Origin: Emmonsiellopsis sp. PD_33
Taxonomy: Eukaryota; Ascomycota; Eurotiomycetes; Onygenales; Ajellomycetaceae
Reading direction: 5' to 3'
DNA length: 64,000 bases
Assembly (NCBI GenBank): GCA_032988165.1
Contig: JANTQF010000093.1
Span: forward strand, 1 to 64,000
Part shown: one piece after another, positions 10,005 to 22,200 of the stretch
How the letters are laid out: each line of letters starts with the position of its first letter
Numbering within the stretch: the stretch's first letter is position 1
Translations under genes and position numbers: made by a program
The notes under the pieces: model-generated
What the model was told of the DNA's origin: nothing
The model's database searches: none
The model's input: only the letters and a program-made list of their open reading frames with translations

Positions 10005-13000
10005 CTAAAACGGCAAACTCTGCTGAAACTTATCCACCTCCTTCAAACACGCAATAGCCGCGATCCACGGGAAACTAATCAATTTCTCCTTCCTACCGGA
10101 CCGATCACTCCACCCCTGGTTGTGCTGGCGGTAGCTGGAAATGGAATCATCACGCCGCCGTGCTGAGTACGAGGTCTGCCTGTCTTCTTTGATGGCGATG
10201 TAGAAGCAGGCAATTGAGCGTTCGAGTGATTCCACGCCCCCTGATCCGCGGTCTTGGATCATGGAGTTGGTGAAGTCGATGAGGTCTTCGTAATCTATAT
10301 TTTTTTTAGCCACAGAGGGGGGATGAGGTTAGTTGTGGGTTGGAAATAGCTTCTTATAATGAGGGAATATGAATAGAGAATAGGTGAAAGGAGGAATCAG
10401 AATGGGAATCATACGCTCTCTCATCTCTTTCGATGCATCTTTTTGACGTTGAGTCAACTTCTGGCCGTGGCCCAAGATATTCCCGAGGAACACTTCATAT
10501 TCCGTAATGGAGCTCTTCCAGGGGGTTGCGGAGTACTCATGCATAAGTTCAGTGAGGTTATCCTCATAACTAAAAATCATGATTACATTAGTTGTCTCTT
10601 CAAAACACAGCGTCCGGTAGCGCTGTAGTGGATGCTAATATTGAAAAAAGGCAATGACACTTACATCTCCCTAATATTCCTTGCTTCCCCAAGAAGATGG
10701 TCCCATACAAACCCCTTTGTCTCCTCTCGGATATAATCCCACAAGCGCATAAGAACAATGTTGGAATTGGTCGGGCGATCTCTCGCATTCCGTCGCTCAA
10801 ATAGAAACTCCTGCTCGTCAATGGATCGGTACAGCGTGCCCAAAACCTTGGTGCTCTTATAAAATCTGGTCGGCGGGCGCTCGTCATCATCATCGTCGTC
10901 GTCCTGAACAGTCATCTGTTCATTCTCCTCAAGCAACGTTAGACTCTCTTCAATGTGAACTCGCGGGCCAGGAGCCATGAAATCCGGTCGATACCGTGGA
11001 AACCTTGGAATGCGATCCAGGTCGACCTGTTGTACAGTACCATCAGACACCACATTAGCATTCAATTTCCCATCTTTTGTACATAACTCTGAAGAGGAAC
11101 CTACAGGAACTCCGCTCTTGGAAAAGTCCACCGCCGTTGAATACAGCTCAGCAAGGCGTAAGCAATCTGGAGCAAATACCCCACTTGGGCTCTGATCAGC
11201 AATCGCTTGGTGAATTGTGGCAATACGTCCCAGTTGATCCTGCTGCATGAAAGTCACGAAGAAATCCATGATATCATCTCTCATGACGGGGCGGTCAAGT
11301 TTATTCTCCTCAACAGGAGGGTACTCTGCAGGGGGATAAGCAAGAACGGGGAACAATGTCTCATCGTAAATAATATTGTACAGATCACCATCAAGATCAC
11401 CGCCACTCAACATGCTGGGAAGATCGCGGTTACCAAATTGGCTAAACGCAACACAGTTGTGGAGTTTGCGGAGAGGCGAATCGGCAGGCACATCAACAGC
11501 ACGGGCAACTTGAAGGTCACCTGGATGCATGGCGGGCGATCGAGTGACGACCACCTTGTCCTTGACAAGCACTTCCCTAAATCCAGTCTCATTCAGACTG
11601 CAGCAAAAGATCTCTCCTTCCTTCAAAAAGCCAGTTTCGTCCATGATACCATAAAGGGTGACAGCTTGGGGAACTCGAATTCGGGCACGGTATTTTAGAT
11701 CTCTCAGTTTTATCAGGACGGCAAGCTCCATAACTCGCCGCAAGAACTCATCGTCTGCATGGTGAAGCCCAAAGCCTTCCAAAATCTGGATTAGCCATGG
11801 AAGACCTACCGACTTTGCAATATTAGTGTCCTCCAGAAACGCCGCTGCCTGTTTTGTGGATACAGCCGTAGCTCGGAGGCGTGAAATTTCATCGGCCTGT
11901 AGCTTTAGAAAAGAGGATTCACGAACACCCAAATCTTCAAGGATTTTGATCAATGGGGCATTGAGGAAGAACGGCAATGCCCTTATCCCGGATCCACAAA
12001 TTTCGATGTTGAACGAATCTGGCGCTGAAGGGAACTTGATCATGGATTCTCTCATAACCAAAGCTTCACCAGTCAGGTTGTGATCCACCGAAATCATACC
12101 CTTGGCTCCTACAAACAAATTCAACGTTAGCCACAAAACATTAATGAAGTCGAGTACGGAGTCAGGGAAGCATACCTCCGCATCTAATCTGAAAGACGGT
12201 AGGCTTTACTTTCGCCCGGAGAGAATAATCTCTCCAAATCCTATACAAGATAGCAGGTGATATAGTCCCGACACCGTCGCTAAATGTCCGTCCATTGCGT
12301 TTTACATCATCGTTTCCCCTAATCTCATCATTGGATACCGGTATAGATGTCAATGTTTCCGAAAAGGTTTGTCCAATCCGAGCAGCTTGTTTCGCCGGCG
12401 AGAAGATGTGATCAAATTTGCCCAAACTCTGAATGATTGTAGTGGCATTAAATAGGATCCCGTCCGATGAAAACGGCGCCACAAACCAGCAAGTTTGAGA
12501 TCGCAATGAAGAATGGGAGAAGCCAAGGAACTCAAACTTGCGGCCCCCAATGTTGATGCCATTTTTCATCACACTTTTGAAACGCGTCTGGAATATGTAT
12601 TCAACTGATGCTCTGGGGTCGTACCGGACAGGGTCGCCCGATTCATCCACAAACTCAACCCGAAGGAAATGATCGACGTGGTCAGCAAATTTTCGCAGCA
12701 CTCGATTCTTGGTCTCAAGGGACGGCCCATAAAGATATATTCCGCAAGGAGTAACTTGAGCACGGTGGACTTGGATATTGTTGGGATGGGGTGGTCGGTT
12801 GCTGCGAGACATCTCCTTCTCTCGTTTAACGCTGTCGATATCATCTAAGAACAGTTTTTCCAACGCGGGTATGTCAACTTCTGCTGCCTGGATGTCCGGA
12901 GAAGGATAAATATTCTGGTTGGACAGTCTGCTGAGCGCTTTTATGATCACGTCGATATCCTCCCGCTTCACTGCATTCATGACCACCTGGCTCATGAATT

Positions 13001-14021
13001 TCACTGCCTTTTCAGGGTTCATTTCGCCGTTCCACACCAGCTTCTGCAGCTGGAACTGAATGCGATATTCGACATATCCCAATTTCAAAAATCCCATGAA
13101 TCGATCGGTTATAGATGAATAGGGCACATCGAACTTTGCACGATGATCGTTCCAACTGGCGATTTTCGGAATATGGCGTTCGTTTGAAAGATCGTAAACC
13201 CGCCGCAAATCATCAGGGTGCAGGAGAAGAAATCGGTAGGTGAAACATTTGCCGGCAAGCTCTTCGTGGTCGCCTCCGAAATGGCTAACCCTTTCCTTCG
13301 GAGGTAGTCCTCGATATCCCTTTTGTAGTCCAGTCGAGGCCATCTTTTGTGCCAAAGCATAGACAGGGTCGGTCACATAGAGTCGTGGGGCAGTATTAGC
13401 CGTTATTGTTACTGATGGAACTTGCGCAGTGCCCGTATGGATAGATTCAACTATGTAATAGGAGAATTCCAAATGATATATATCGCCCCCGGCCTTAGTC
13501 TCAATTGTAACTTGAATGCCGGTTTTCTTGAACGCGATCTTCCCATTCGATCCGGAGCGGAAACATTCGATAAAAACTGGTGTATTTTGGGCGTATTCCC
13601 ATAGGCCGCAGGACATTGTGCTGATGAAGAATGATTTAGGTCGTTTCACTACTGCCCTGCGAGCACCGTGATCATGGGTAGTTGACGTCCCTTGAGCGTG
13701 AGCGAGTCTCTTTTCTTCTTCGTTCTGTAGTGTGCGGATAAGGAACTCATCGGGTACGTTGCGGCCTTTGGACAGATAGATGGGGGAGCCAAACATCTTA
13801 AGCAGAACGGCAGGTCTCTTCGTTCTATTTTGGTCCTGTCCATACATTGCCAGCAGCTTCAAAGCCCTTGAAGCATCATGGATTGTGATAATGGCGTTGC
13901 GCTGGGCGAGTTTGCGGCAGTGGAAGACGTGGATCCCGAACTTGGCCAGATGAGGCTTGAGCTCCCTCGCGAGGTGCTTATCCTGAACCTGAACAGGGAC
14001 ATTTCGGCAGAAAACCTCCAT
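10005..14021 (-). CDS. Cellular RNA-dependent RNA polymerase (RNA silencing)
   Basis: Four exons (14021-12176, 12108-10665, 10569-10415, 10294-10005) give 1,244 aa. This is the eukaryotic RdRP that makes double-stranded RNA for Dicer in RNA interference. The catalytic signature SGGDLDGD is intact, with the metal-binding Asp residues at about 853, 855 and 857. Upstream, splicing of exons 1 and 2 restores GGAKGMISVD, another conserved RdRP block. The N-terminus (EVFCRNVPVQVQDKHLARE) resembles the RRM-like start of the SAD-1/Rdp1/RrpA class rather than QDE-1. This is a family-level inference, so no symbol is assigned. All three introns were placed from canonical GT-AG sites and preserve frame. 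Confidence 0.93.
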
Positions 14022-15471
14022 TGTGAGGCCGAAGGGGTTTGAAAGGCCGATGTACCGCTATCGCCGTGGCTCGTCGTCCCCGCTCTCGATCCGCTGTACC
14101 AAGTGGTAAGCAAGGTCAAGTTCCACTTCGAGCGTCAGATTAAGAAGAAAAAGAATCAAAGACAGAGCAAGAAGGAATAACACCATCCGCGTCCTGTCAA
14201 CAAAAAAAGCAAAGGAAAGGAATCTCCTAGAAGGCAGAAGAATCAACACCCCAGGGAGCAACAATTGGAGGCCTCAAAATCTCCCACACCCAATCCAATC
14301 CTCTCACAAACTGCAGATGCAAGGCTGTCTGTCTTTCTTGTCTGTCCGTCAATCCGTCAATCCCCAATGCTGCACGTCGTCTCTAGCTCGACCTAAATCC
14401 GATGTCCTCCACCACTCACAGCACAAGACCCCAGACTCCTGATGCAGGAATGCAACAAACAGTTCACTCACTCCATGCGGTAGAGATCGTAAATAGATTG
14501 TATGTCCTCAGGCAGTCAACTATGTATGTAGTTATAGCCCTAGTTATCTTATCCCGCGTTTCCCTTCCCTGCGGATATGATACCCCGGCGCGTCCAGCCG
14601 CGTTGAAAAGAGAAGAAATGAAGGGAAAGAAGAGGAAGAAGAAGTGGAAGAAGAGATCCGAGTGCCTAAAATAAATAACTACACCGGTATCAAATCAAAC
14701 GCGAGAAAACGAACGTGGTGAATAGGACAGACAGGACGCAGAAGTGAATGGATGGTAGGTAGGGGAGGGAGTGTGGTTGGGAGAATGATTGTTGGATTTT
14801 TGGTGGAGGTTCGTTGGGTCGGTTTCGTTTTTCGTGGTTTCTTTCCCCACATAAATGGTTGAGTATTTGGATAGGAGCTTGGGAGAATTCTGTAAATCAG
14901 AGGAGAGGGGATTTGGGTCTTTATATGTTTCTATTCTCTTATGCTAAATAGATGCGTTTGTATTTTGGAATTGGATTGAATTGGTTCGGGAAGATTACTG
15001 GATGCAGGGGAAGGGGTAAGGATTTTTTAGACCGCGCCAGAAATATATATTATGCACCAAGAACGCAAAGTTTTTACCAGGGATGTCAACTATTCTTTAT
15101 TTCCTTTAACAAGGAGGAATTCATCTACCAGCCCATCTAATCACAATGATAAAAATAAATACATAAACCAAAGCCAAACCAAGCGTGTTGAAACCCCAAC
15201 ACCCCATCCAACCCCTATCACCCTCTCCCCAACCCATACAACCATCAGAATTCATAACCGTCATGTTCCATAGTACATACCTAATGATGAATAGGTAACA
15301 ATGCCAAAAAAGCAAAAAACGCTTGCAATGCAATAAAAAAAAAAACCAAACAAATGTATTCAATAATAAGCAGGCACCCACCAACGTGCAGATAGCCCAG
15401 ACGAGTCAGAAACAAACGGAGCCCGTGTGCGCAGCGAAGAGAAGCCATTAACCAAGTACCTGGTCATCTTC
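14022..15471. other. 1.45-kb intergenic region
   Basis: It contains the RdRP upstream region and the 3' flank of the PABA synthase gene. A purine-rich stretch (GAAGAGGAAGAAGAAG type) lies at about 14,605-14,660. Small open frames here are low-complexity and not convincing. Confidence 0.5.
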
Positions 15472-18462
15472 TTAGCATTCATCCCCATCTCGATGTCTCT
15501 TTTTGCCCTTTGTCTTCCTCGCCCTTCCAACACTGGGCCCAGCTGAATTTTCATGACCGTGTTGGTTCGCATTCCCATTCGTGCTCCCGCTTGCCTCCCC
15601 ATTCCCATCCTCATCCTCATCCTTCTCGGTGTTCACCGAGCAATCAAAAGTCACAATTGCCCTCGCATTGCCAGGTAGGGCCCGGAATCTCTTGACCTGT
15701 TCCTCTCGCATCGTATCCAACAGCTCCATATTCCATTTCATAGCCGTATCGAGATTCGGGGCTACCTTGTCAGGATGTGTCTCCGTACCCACGCTTCCGG
15801 AAGGGAGACATGTCGCGTTTTCTGCTGAGGAGGATCGGAAAATGCCCAACACCGTGTCGAGTTTTGTGTTCATCTCATCCCACTCGCCTCGATGGGTACT
15901 CAGGGACGTTACGGCCCCGCCAGCTCCGATGCGCCATATCTCGTCCGCCTTCGGGTTGTTGGACCAGCTGTACGCCGTTCGGATAAGGACAGAGAACCCG
16001 GCTGCGCCTCCTGCATCAAAGTAGCCCATCACCCCGGAGTAGATGCTGCGTTTATGTCCTTCTATCTTCCGGAGAAGATCGCAGGATCTCCTTTTAGGAG
16101 CACCAGTCATAGAGCCAGGGGGCAGGCAGTGAAGGAGCGGAAGATAATCATGGGGACTATCTTGGCATGGTTTGGAATCGGGTTCTTTAATGGCTGGCGG
16201 GGCATCCTGAGGAATGCCTCTGACGTGGGTAATGAGCTGGTAAACGCGTGCATGCTCCTCAACTTCTAGAAGTTTATGAACCTTCACGCCCCCAGACGCA
16301 CATATATTGAACATATCATGCCGGATAAGGTCTGCAATCATCAAATTTTCACCCATCTCCTTTGGGGTATCTAGAATTTGCCTAGCTCTCTCCAGCGTCA
16401 TCCCGCCACCCTTTTTAACTGTTCCCTTCATCGGCTTCATGTCGATTTGAAAGTCGCGGTTATACAACATAAAGCATTCAGGGCTGCTGCTGATGATTTT
16501 TGCTTTCCCAATTCTGAGATACCCACCATATGCGGCGGGCGTGAACTCTCGAAGTCGTTTGTATAATATCCATTGGCGGAGCTCAGTCTCTTGGATATGT
16601 TTACACTTTGGAAGCGTCACTTTAGTCTGGTCAGTCAGACAGAGCTCATACGACTCGCCATCGCGTATGTACTCCTGGCATTTAAGTATCTTCCGCTTGT
16701 AATCCTGCCGCACGGGTTTAACCACTTTTGCGCCTTCGACCATCATATCTGCTAATTGCTCATCGGTCTGCCCAAGTCTGAAGATGTATGGTTCGGGCTT
16801 TGGTTCGGTCTTCGGGTGTTCACGGGCTATTGCGATGTTGAGCATGATACGATCGGGGGAATTGTAGAGGGAGAATGCCGCAAGACGCATCGTGATGAGA
16901 TCAAGCCACTCTCCATTCTCCTCGTCGTGCTTCCGGATTGATTGAATATAGACCTTGCTAGTTTTGTGATCAACGACGATGCTTCGCTCAACCCATAACA
17001 GGCCGACGTCTGATGTTTCTTCGCCGTCCATATGTCTTAGCGGAGTGGGAGGGTTGTACACCACGAGGCCCATTTCATAAGAAAAATAGCCCATAAACCC
17101 ACCCCAGAAAGGTATATCTCCCGGACCAACAACGACTTTCTTTTTCGACAGTACGCGGCGCACAAGTTCCCATACACACCCCGAGCTAAATTCACGATTC
17201 ACACCCTGGCAAAAACCGGATATCCGTTCTATCCTAGCCTTGCGTGTTGCCAACGAATACTCGAACGTCCATGCTCCTGGGCTGGCAACGGAGATGATAC
17301 TATATCTTGAATCCGAATCTAGAACCACGCTAGGAGAATTGGGTACGTCAACCAACTCGCATATCTTTTCCGTCGTTAACTTGTAGAGATCAAGGGTGCG
17401 ATATGATGAAATACCCGTGGAGTCCTGGCAGAATTCGAGCATATCATGCTCTGCTGGCATCGGGCGACCTTTAAGGAGCGGTGGAACCATGACTTTCAGT
17501 GCACCTCGGTCAATTTTGCGACCACTTTTGCTGTTATAAGCAGCTACTGCATCCCACCAATTTTTGACGAGCTTAATACATGCTTCATCGGATTTGCAGG
17601 ATTCAGGATGAAACTGCACACCCCAGAAAGGCCTCTCGCGGTGGCGAACAGCCATCAGATTGGCTTTCTTCGGGCTGCTGTCGTCGCGGAACCATGCGAG
17701 GGGCACGAGGTCTGGACATTTGTCACTGGGAGCCCAGCACAGCTCACGATCCGAGAGATCTCCAGACGACTCCACTGGATGATCTAGGTTCGGTTGCAGC
17801 GAATGATACAATGTTACACCGAAGCTTTCGGGAAGATTTTCGAAAATATCCGTGCCCGAATGCATGAAATCGACCACCCTGCCATGTCGAGGTGCGGGAA
17901 GCCTGCCTATGCTAGCGCGATTCTTCAAGCACAGACTCTGGAAACCCAGACAGATACCAAGAACGGGAATATTTTCCACCTCCCATAGATCGTTCATGGT
18001 ACCAACGTCTTTCGGGTTTGAAGGTGTACCAGGCCCCGGGCCGGCAACGACTGCATCGAAGTTGTTGAGATATGCCTGTTTGTCCTCTGGCCAGCCATCA
18101 TCAATCTTGTCGACGGTGACCACGACATTCAAAGAGCTTTCAAGCAAGTCAATGATATTCCGCGAGAAGGAATCGAATGCATCGATATACAGAATCCTCC
18201 CTATAGACTTGCTTTCATCAAAGATCTCTGGGTCGGGAAGCATGGTGTCAAAGGGCTTGAACGGAGAAATGGAGGCGGGGTCTGGGAAAGATTGAACTGG
18301 CCAAACACGGTCCGCAAGCGGTTTGGAAAATGGCGAAAATATATAGCTGAGAGCTCTTCGGGCCAAAAGGAGTGGTTGCTGAATATAATGGTTCCTCTGG
18401 CGAGCTGGGGACGGGGAGTGTTGGGCAGCTCCTGGGGCGGACATGAAGCGTTTTAATCCCAT
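15472..18462 (-). CDS. pabaA: Para-aminobenzoate (aminodeoxychorismate) synthase, fused glutaminase-synthase
   Basis: A single uninterrupted frame of 996 aa. The enzyme converts chorismate plus glutamine to 4-amino-4-deoxychorismate, the first committed step towards PABA and folate. The N-terminal class I glutamine amidotransferase has nucleophile Cys171 in LGICLGFQSL and the His285/Glu287 pair in GVQFHPES. The C-terminal chorismate-binding half carries SYELCLTDQT, the KPMKGTVKKGG loop and SMTGAPKRRSCDLLRKIEG, with YSGVMGYFDAGG near the end. The KGT core, rather than an anthranilate synthase arrangement, and the amidotransferase-first fusion favour the PABA enzyme (yeast Abz1, Aspergillus PabaA). 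About 100 C-terminal residues are Gly/Asn/Glu-rich and end in a Lys/Arg cluster. An internal Met7 is an alternative start. Confidence 0.94.
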   Translation of the reverse strand: MGLKRFMSAPGAAQHSPSPARQRNHYIQQPLLLARRALSYIFSPFSKPLADRVWPVQSFPDPASISPFKPFDTMLPDPEIFDESKSIGRILYIDAFDSFSRNIIDLLESSLNVVVTVDKIDDGWPEDKQAYLNNFDAVVAGPGPGTPSNPKDVGTMNDLWEVENIPVLGICLGFQSLCLKNRASIGRLPAPRHGRVVDFMHSGTDIFENLPESFGVTLYHSLQPNLDHPVESSGDLSDRELCWAPSDKCPDLVPLAWFRDDSSPKKANLMAVRHRERPFWGVQFHPESCKSDEACIKLVKNWWDAVAAYNSKSGRKIDRGALKVMVPPLLKGRPMPAEHDMLEFCQDSTGISSYRTLDLYKLTTEKICELVDVPNSPSVVLDSDSRYSIISVASPGAWTFEYSLATRKARIERISGFCQGVNREFSSGCVWELVRRVLSKKKVVVGPGDIPFWGGFMGYFSYEMGLVVYNPPTPLRHMDGEETSDVGLLWVERSIVVDHKTSKVYIQSIRKHDEENGEWLDLITMRLAAFSLYNSPDRIMLNIAIAREHPKTEPKPEPYIFRLGQTDEQLADMMVEGAKVVKPVRQDYKRKILKCQEYIRDGESYELCLTDQTKVTLPKCKHIQETELRQWILYKRLREFTPAAYGGYLRIGKAKIISSSPECFMLYNRDFQIDMKPMKGTVKKGGGMTLERARQILDTPKEMGENLMIADLIRHDMFNICASGGVKVHKLLEVEEHARVYQLITHVRGIPQDAPPAIKEPDSKPCQDSPHDYLPLLHCLPPGSMTGAPKRRSCDLLRKIEGHKRSIYSGVMGYFDAGGAAGFSVLIRTAYSWSNNPKADEIWRIGAGGAVTSLSTHRGEWDEMNTKLDTVLGIFRSSSAENATCLPSGSVGTETHPDKVAPNLDTAMKWNMELLDTMREEQVKRFRALPGNARAIVTFDCSVNTEKDEDEDGNGEASGSTNGNANQHGHENSAGPSVGRARKTKGKKRHRDGDEC

Positions 18463-19265
18463 GTGTAAAGCGGCGTAGTCCTCAGAAAGGATGCAGCTGC
18501 TGCATCACAAAACAATATAAACAACCGAACACGCAGACAAATCTTGCATAATCTATAAAAAGGAACGAGTACCGCGTCAATAGGGTTGTGGCGCGCCAAT
18601 ATCAGAGCATCTTCTGGCGGAGAAGAAGTGGATTGCCGTGCAGCAATCAAAAAAAGGAAAGGAAACAGAGCCAACTCTCGAAATGCTTGGAAAACGAAAA
18701 ATAAACGCAGTATTAATATTGAATATTGAATATAGCCCGCAAAGATGGTCGGTGGTAAAAAAGATAGAGAGATGAAGCTTTTCTTGTCTTTGTTCGCGGC
18801 AAAGAAAATCTCAACATGACTAAAAATAAGCTTTGAGGGAAGCAGCCTCCTGGCCCAGAAAGGAAACCGGCATCAACGACACACGAGACACGCGGAAGGA
18901 GCAAACGAGTGATCCATCATAGCCCGTTTATTATTACGTGTATCTGAGATGGAGCAGATTTAAAGGAGGCGGAAACACCCCTTATTAGCTAGACAGATCG
19001 TGACGTCGGCTATCTCGTCAGGGATCTTCGGGTGTCACCTTTGGCGCATTGCCGCTTATCACGTGATATCATACGCGGCTATTCCAAGGTTCCAGCCTGA
19101 CAGTTATCTATTATAGTTGTGTCTTGGGACGTTCGTGTATAGTACATCAAGGACAATTATTCATCACATCATGATCTAGAATGAAAAACCAATCAAGCAA
19201 AACCCCAAGCCCGTACTCCACATATTTGCAGCATGCATGCAAGGATTCAATCAGGTAACTTGAAT
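18463..19265. other. Intergenic region, PABA synthase promoter side
   Basis: About 800 bp lie between the PABA synthase start and the stop of the next minus-strand gene. TATCACGTGATATC near 19,057 contains a CACGTG E-box in a near-palindromic setting, a plausible bHLH site. No gene is seen. Confidence 0.45.
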
Positions 19266-22200
19266 CTAAGCCGGAACAGGTGTAGCAGTAGCCGTATTCA
19301 TGTACTCAACAATCTTCTGCGCGACTCTCGGGAAATACTGGGTCACAAAGCCCTCACTAGTCGCAGTTAGCAGGATACCCAACGGCCAAGATGCTCCCCG
19401 ACGATGGGGGGATAGAAACTTACGTATAAAAACTGTGGTCCGAACTGTGATCCGCCACCAAGTTATGCGCCAACTCATGGCAAAAGATCACCCACCAGTA
19501 TACCAACGCATCATTCCGACAATCCCTACCACCCTTCACCACCTTCTCCTGATGCAACTGCTGGAAGTAATGGTAGTTGCAGAAAATGCTCCCTTGGCTG
19601 TTGAATGCAATCGTCTTACCGCCGGGGTCATAGAAGATACTGATACTATTCAGCCGGACGGCAAACACCTCGGCGCAGTCAGTAAGTACTGATGCGAAAA
19701 CGTTAAGACCATTCGAGTTTTGGGCTAGGAAGGCAGAGCGATCCTCGATAACTTTCGTTACGAATATCCGGATGCCTGAGGTAGAGTCTGCGGCGAAGAC
19801 AAGTTCATGGCTAGGACGTTCGTCGCAGTATGATTTTGTTTCTACTACTTGGTTCTTCTCGCCGCGGTTGTAAAGGGTTGAAGAGCCATGTGGTCGGCAA
19901 GATTGGATGGCGGACATTAAATTTGATTGAAGCGCATGAGGAGATGTCACGGTTTGGGGTTTAAGTTCCTTTGTTGAACCGGTTTCGTTGGGTGTATAAG
20001 GCGGCGGGGGAGATTCAGAGGTGGTAGATTGGGCTTTATCACGCAAACTCTGGAACGCTGATTGAATAGGGTTGTTGTTTTTTGTGTAATCCTCCAACCC
20101 AAAGCGCCTAGTAAGATCGGAAAACAAGCCTCCAGAGCCTCTGGTATGGTTCACGGGCGGTAGCTCAGAGAATTCACCGCCAGATTTATGATTGGGGGGC
20201 GAAGAATCAGGAAAGACACCCGGCATTGAGAGTTGGTCTTTGTGGTCCTTTGGCTTAGCTTCCTGGCCCTTTCTCCAGGCAATTTCCTTCTCTTGTATTT
20301 GTTTCATCTCTTCTTCAAGCTGTTGCTGACGCTTGTTTTCTGCCATCCTTGCTTCGGCAGCTTTCTGGCGCAAGATACGCTCCACGTTGTAACCGCGTGC
20401 GCGCAGTTCAAGGAGGTCGGTTTTTAAAAGCATTTCCAAGGTGAGGGTTGAATGCAGTTTCGGTCGAGTGAGAATGAGATGGACAAGAGCCTGGCTAACC
20501 TGGTATAGATCGGGCTTCCCAGCGCACATTGACAAAACATAGCCTTTCGGGGATTGCATGACAACAGCGCTTCTCTTTTCGACATGAGATGCGTTGCGTC
20601 CCTTGAGTGAACGTCTCAAAGATATAGATTGCACAACCTGGACAGCGAGATGTTTCTCCAGCCATTTCGTGTCATGTTTGACCATGTCACGAGGAAGATC
20701 ATGAAGGAACAGTCGCGATCGCTCTGAAATTTGCTTCTGCAGTTTGATTGCGGGGCGTTGGTCGGATGACAAAGCTCCACAACGGGCTTGCTCCTCCACG
20801 AGCTCACTTAGGCATGGTGTACCAAGAGCGATATAGAGATCTTCAAGAGTCTCTTCCTGTGGAGCTGCAAGAATATTTTGCTTGAACAAGCTAAAGCTGG
20901 CGTAGTCATCCACAATGATGGCGTCGCGAGCCTTTACTAGCTGCCACTCCTTAATGCCTTGCTCCTCCTCGTCATAAATGTCATCGTTCATATCTATCGA
21001 TTTTTCGTCTGCTTTTTTCGGTATTGGCTTTGAGGGTAACTCCCTGCTTGCGAGGAGAAACGGTGCCAATTTCATCTCTTTGAACAAATCTCTATTCTTC
21101 TTGAGCAGCGGAATACTCTCAGCAAGGCTGCGCAGTAGGTTGAGATACTTGTCTGGGTTTTGAAGTTTTGCCGAGATCCTGGCGGGTTCCTTAACCAACA
21201 TGGTTGCAACTTCAACCTTCGTCGGTTCTCGTTTTGACCCACAGGCAAGGAGGAAAAGATTGGCTTCTTGACCAAAGTCCACAAAGTCGAAAATCTCCCC
21301 ATAATCTTCACTCTCTCCAAGGTAACAATCGCGAGGCGCAATATGATAAACAGGTGACTGCTTTTCTGACGAAATATAGCTCGACGTCGATATTTTGGTA
21401 GCTGTAGGGACAATTTTCGCCTGTCCGATACGAGCTGCAGCAACCGAATTGATCTCTCCAAGCCGTCTTGAAAAATATTCGAACAAAATCCTGGCTTCCT
21501 TATTTGACGAAGGTGGTTTGCGGATGAGGATATTAATGCAGTCATTGAATGAGGGGTGCTGGCTGACACCAAATTTCGTGGCGTGGAAGTGAAGGTCTTT
21601 TCTCAAAAGGTCAAATCCAAATAAAGTTGCTCCATTGTCGGTAAAACAACGGCTTGGTGTGCTGAGCTTTGATTGTCCCTCAACTGGAAGGAAAGGGATA
21701 GCAACTTTAGAAGAATCAAAGTTCCCATACCCATGGGCCACGTGGTTTGTGATAAAATAAGTCATGGCCTTATCTCGAAGCCTGGTGTTATTCTCCGATG
21801 CTGCCCGTGCCATAAGTTGAATCAACTCCGAAGCTGACGGAAACTTTCTGAGGCCTAATAGAGTTAGGAAGCGCCCCTCGGGGCTTGAGGATAAATATCT
21901 TCCTGGCCAAAAAAGCAGTGGCAATTCGATGCCCCTCAGCGCCTCGTCGGGCTCGAAGAGTTCGCATACCCTATACCGAACACCTTCGGTATTGGTATTT
22001 ACACCCGGCTCAGCAGTACAGATTCTTGCACTTTTTAGTTTCTCAATATCCTCTGATGGGATATCGCTGCGTACAGACGCAAGATATTTTATCAAGTCAA
22101 CATGACTCCACTTCCTCCGTGGCGTGGCCTTGTCATCCATTGAATCAGCGGGGCTGTTCAATAGCCTCTCAAAAATAACGTTAAGCTCAACGGTCTTTCG

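Noticed and set aside
16756..18295. Several plus-strand frames of 60-150 codons
   Set aside because: They are antisense to the continuous, well-conserved PABA synthase frame.
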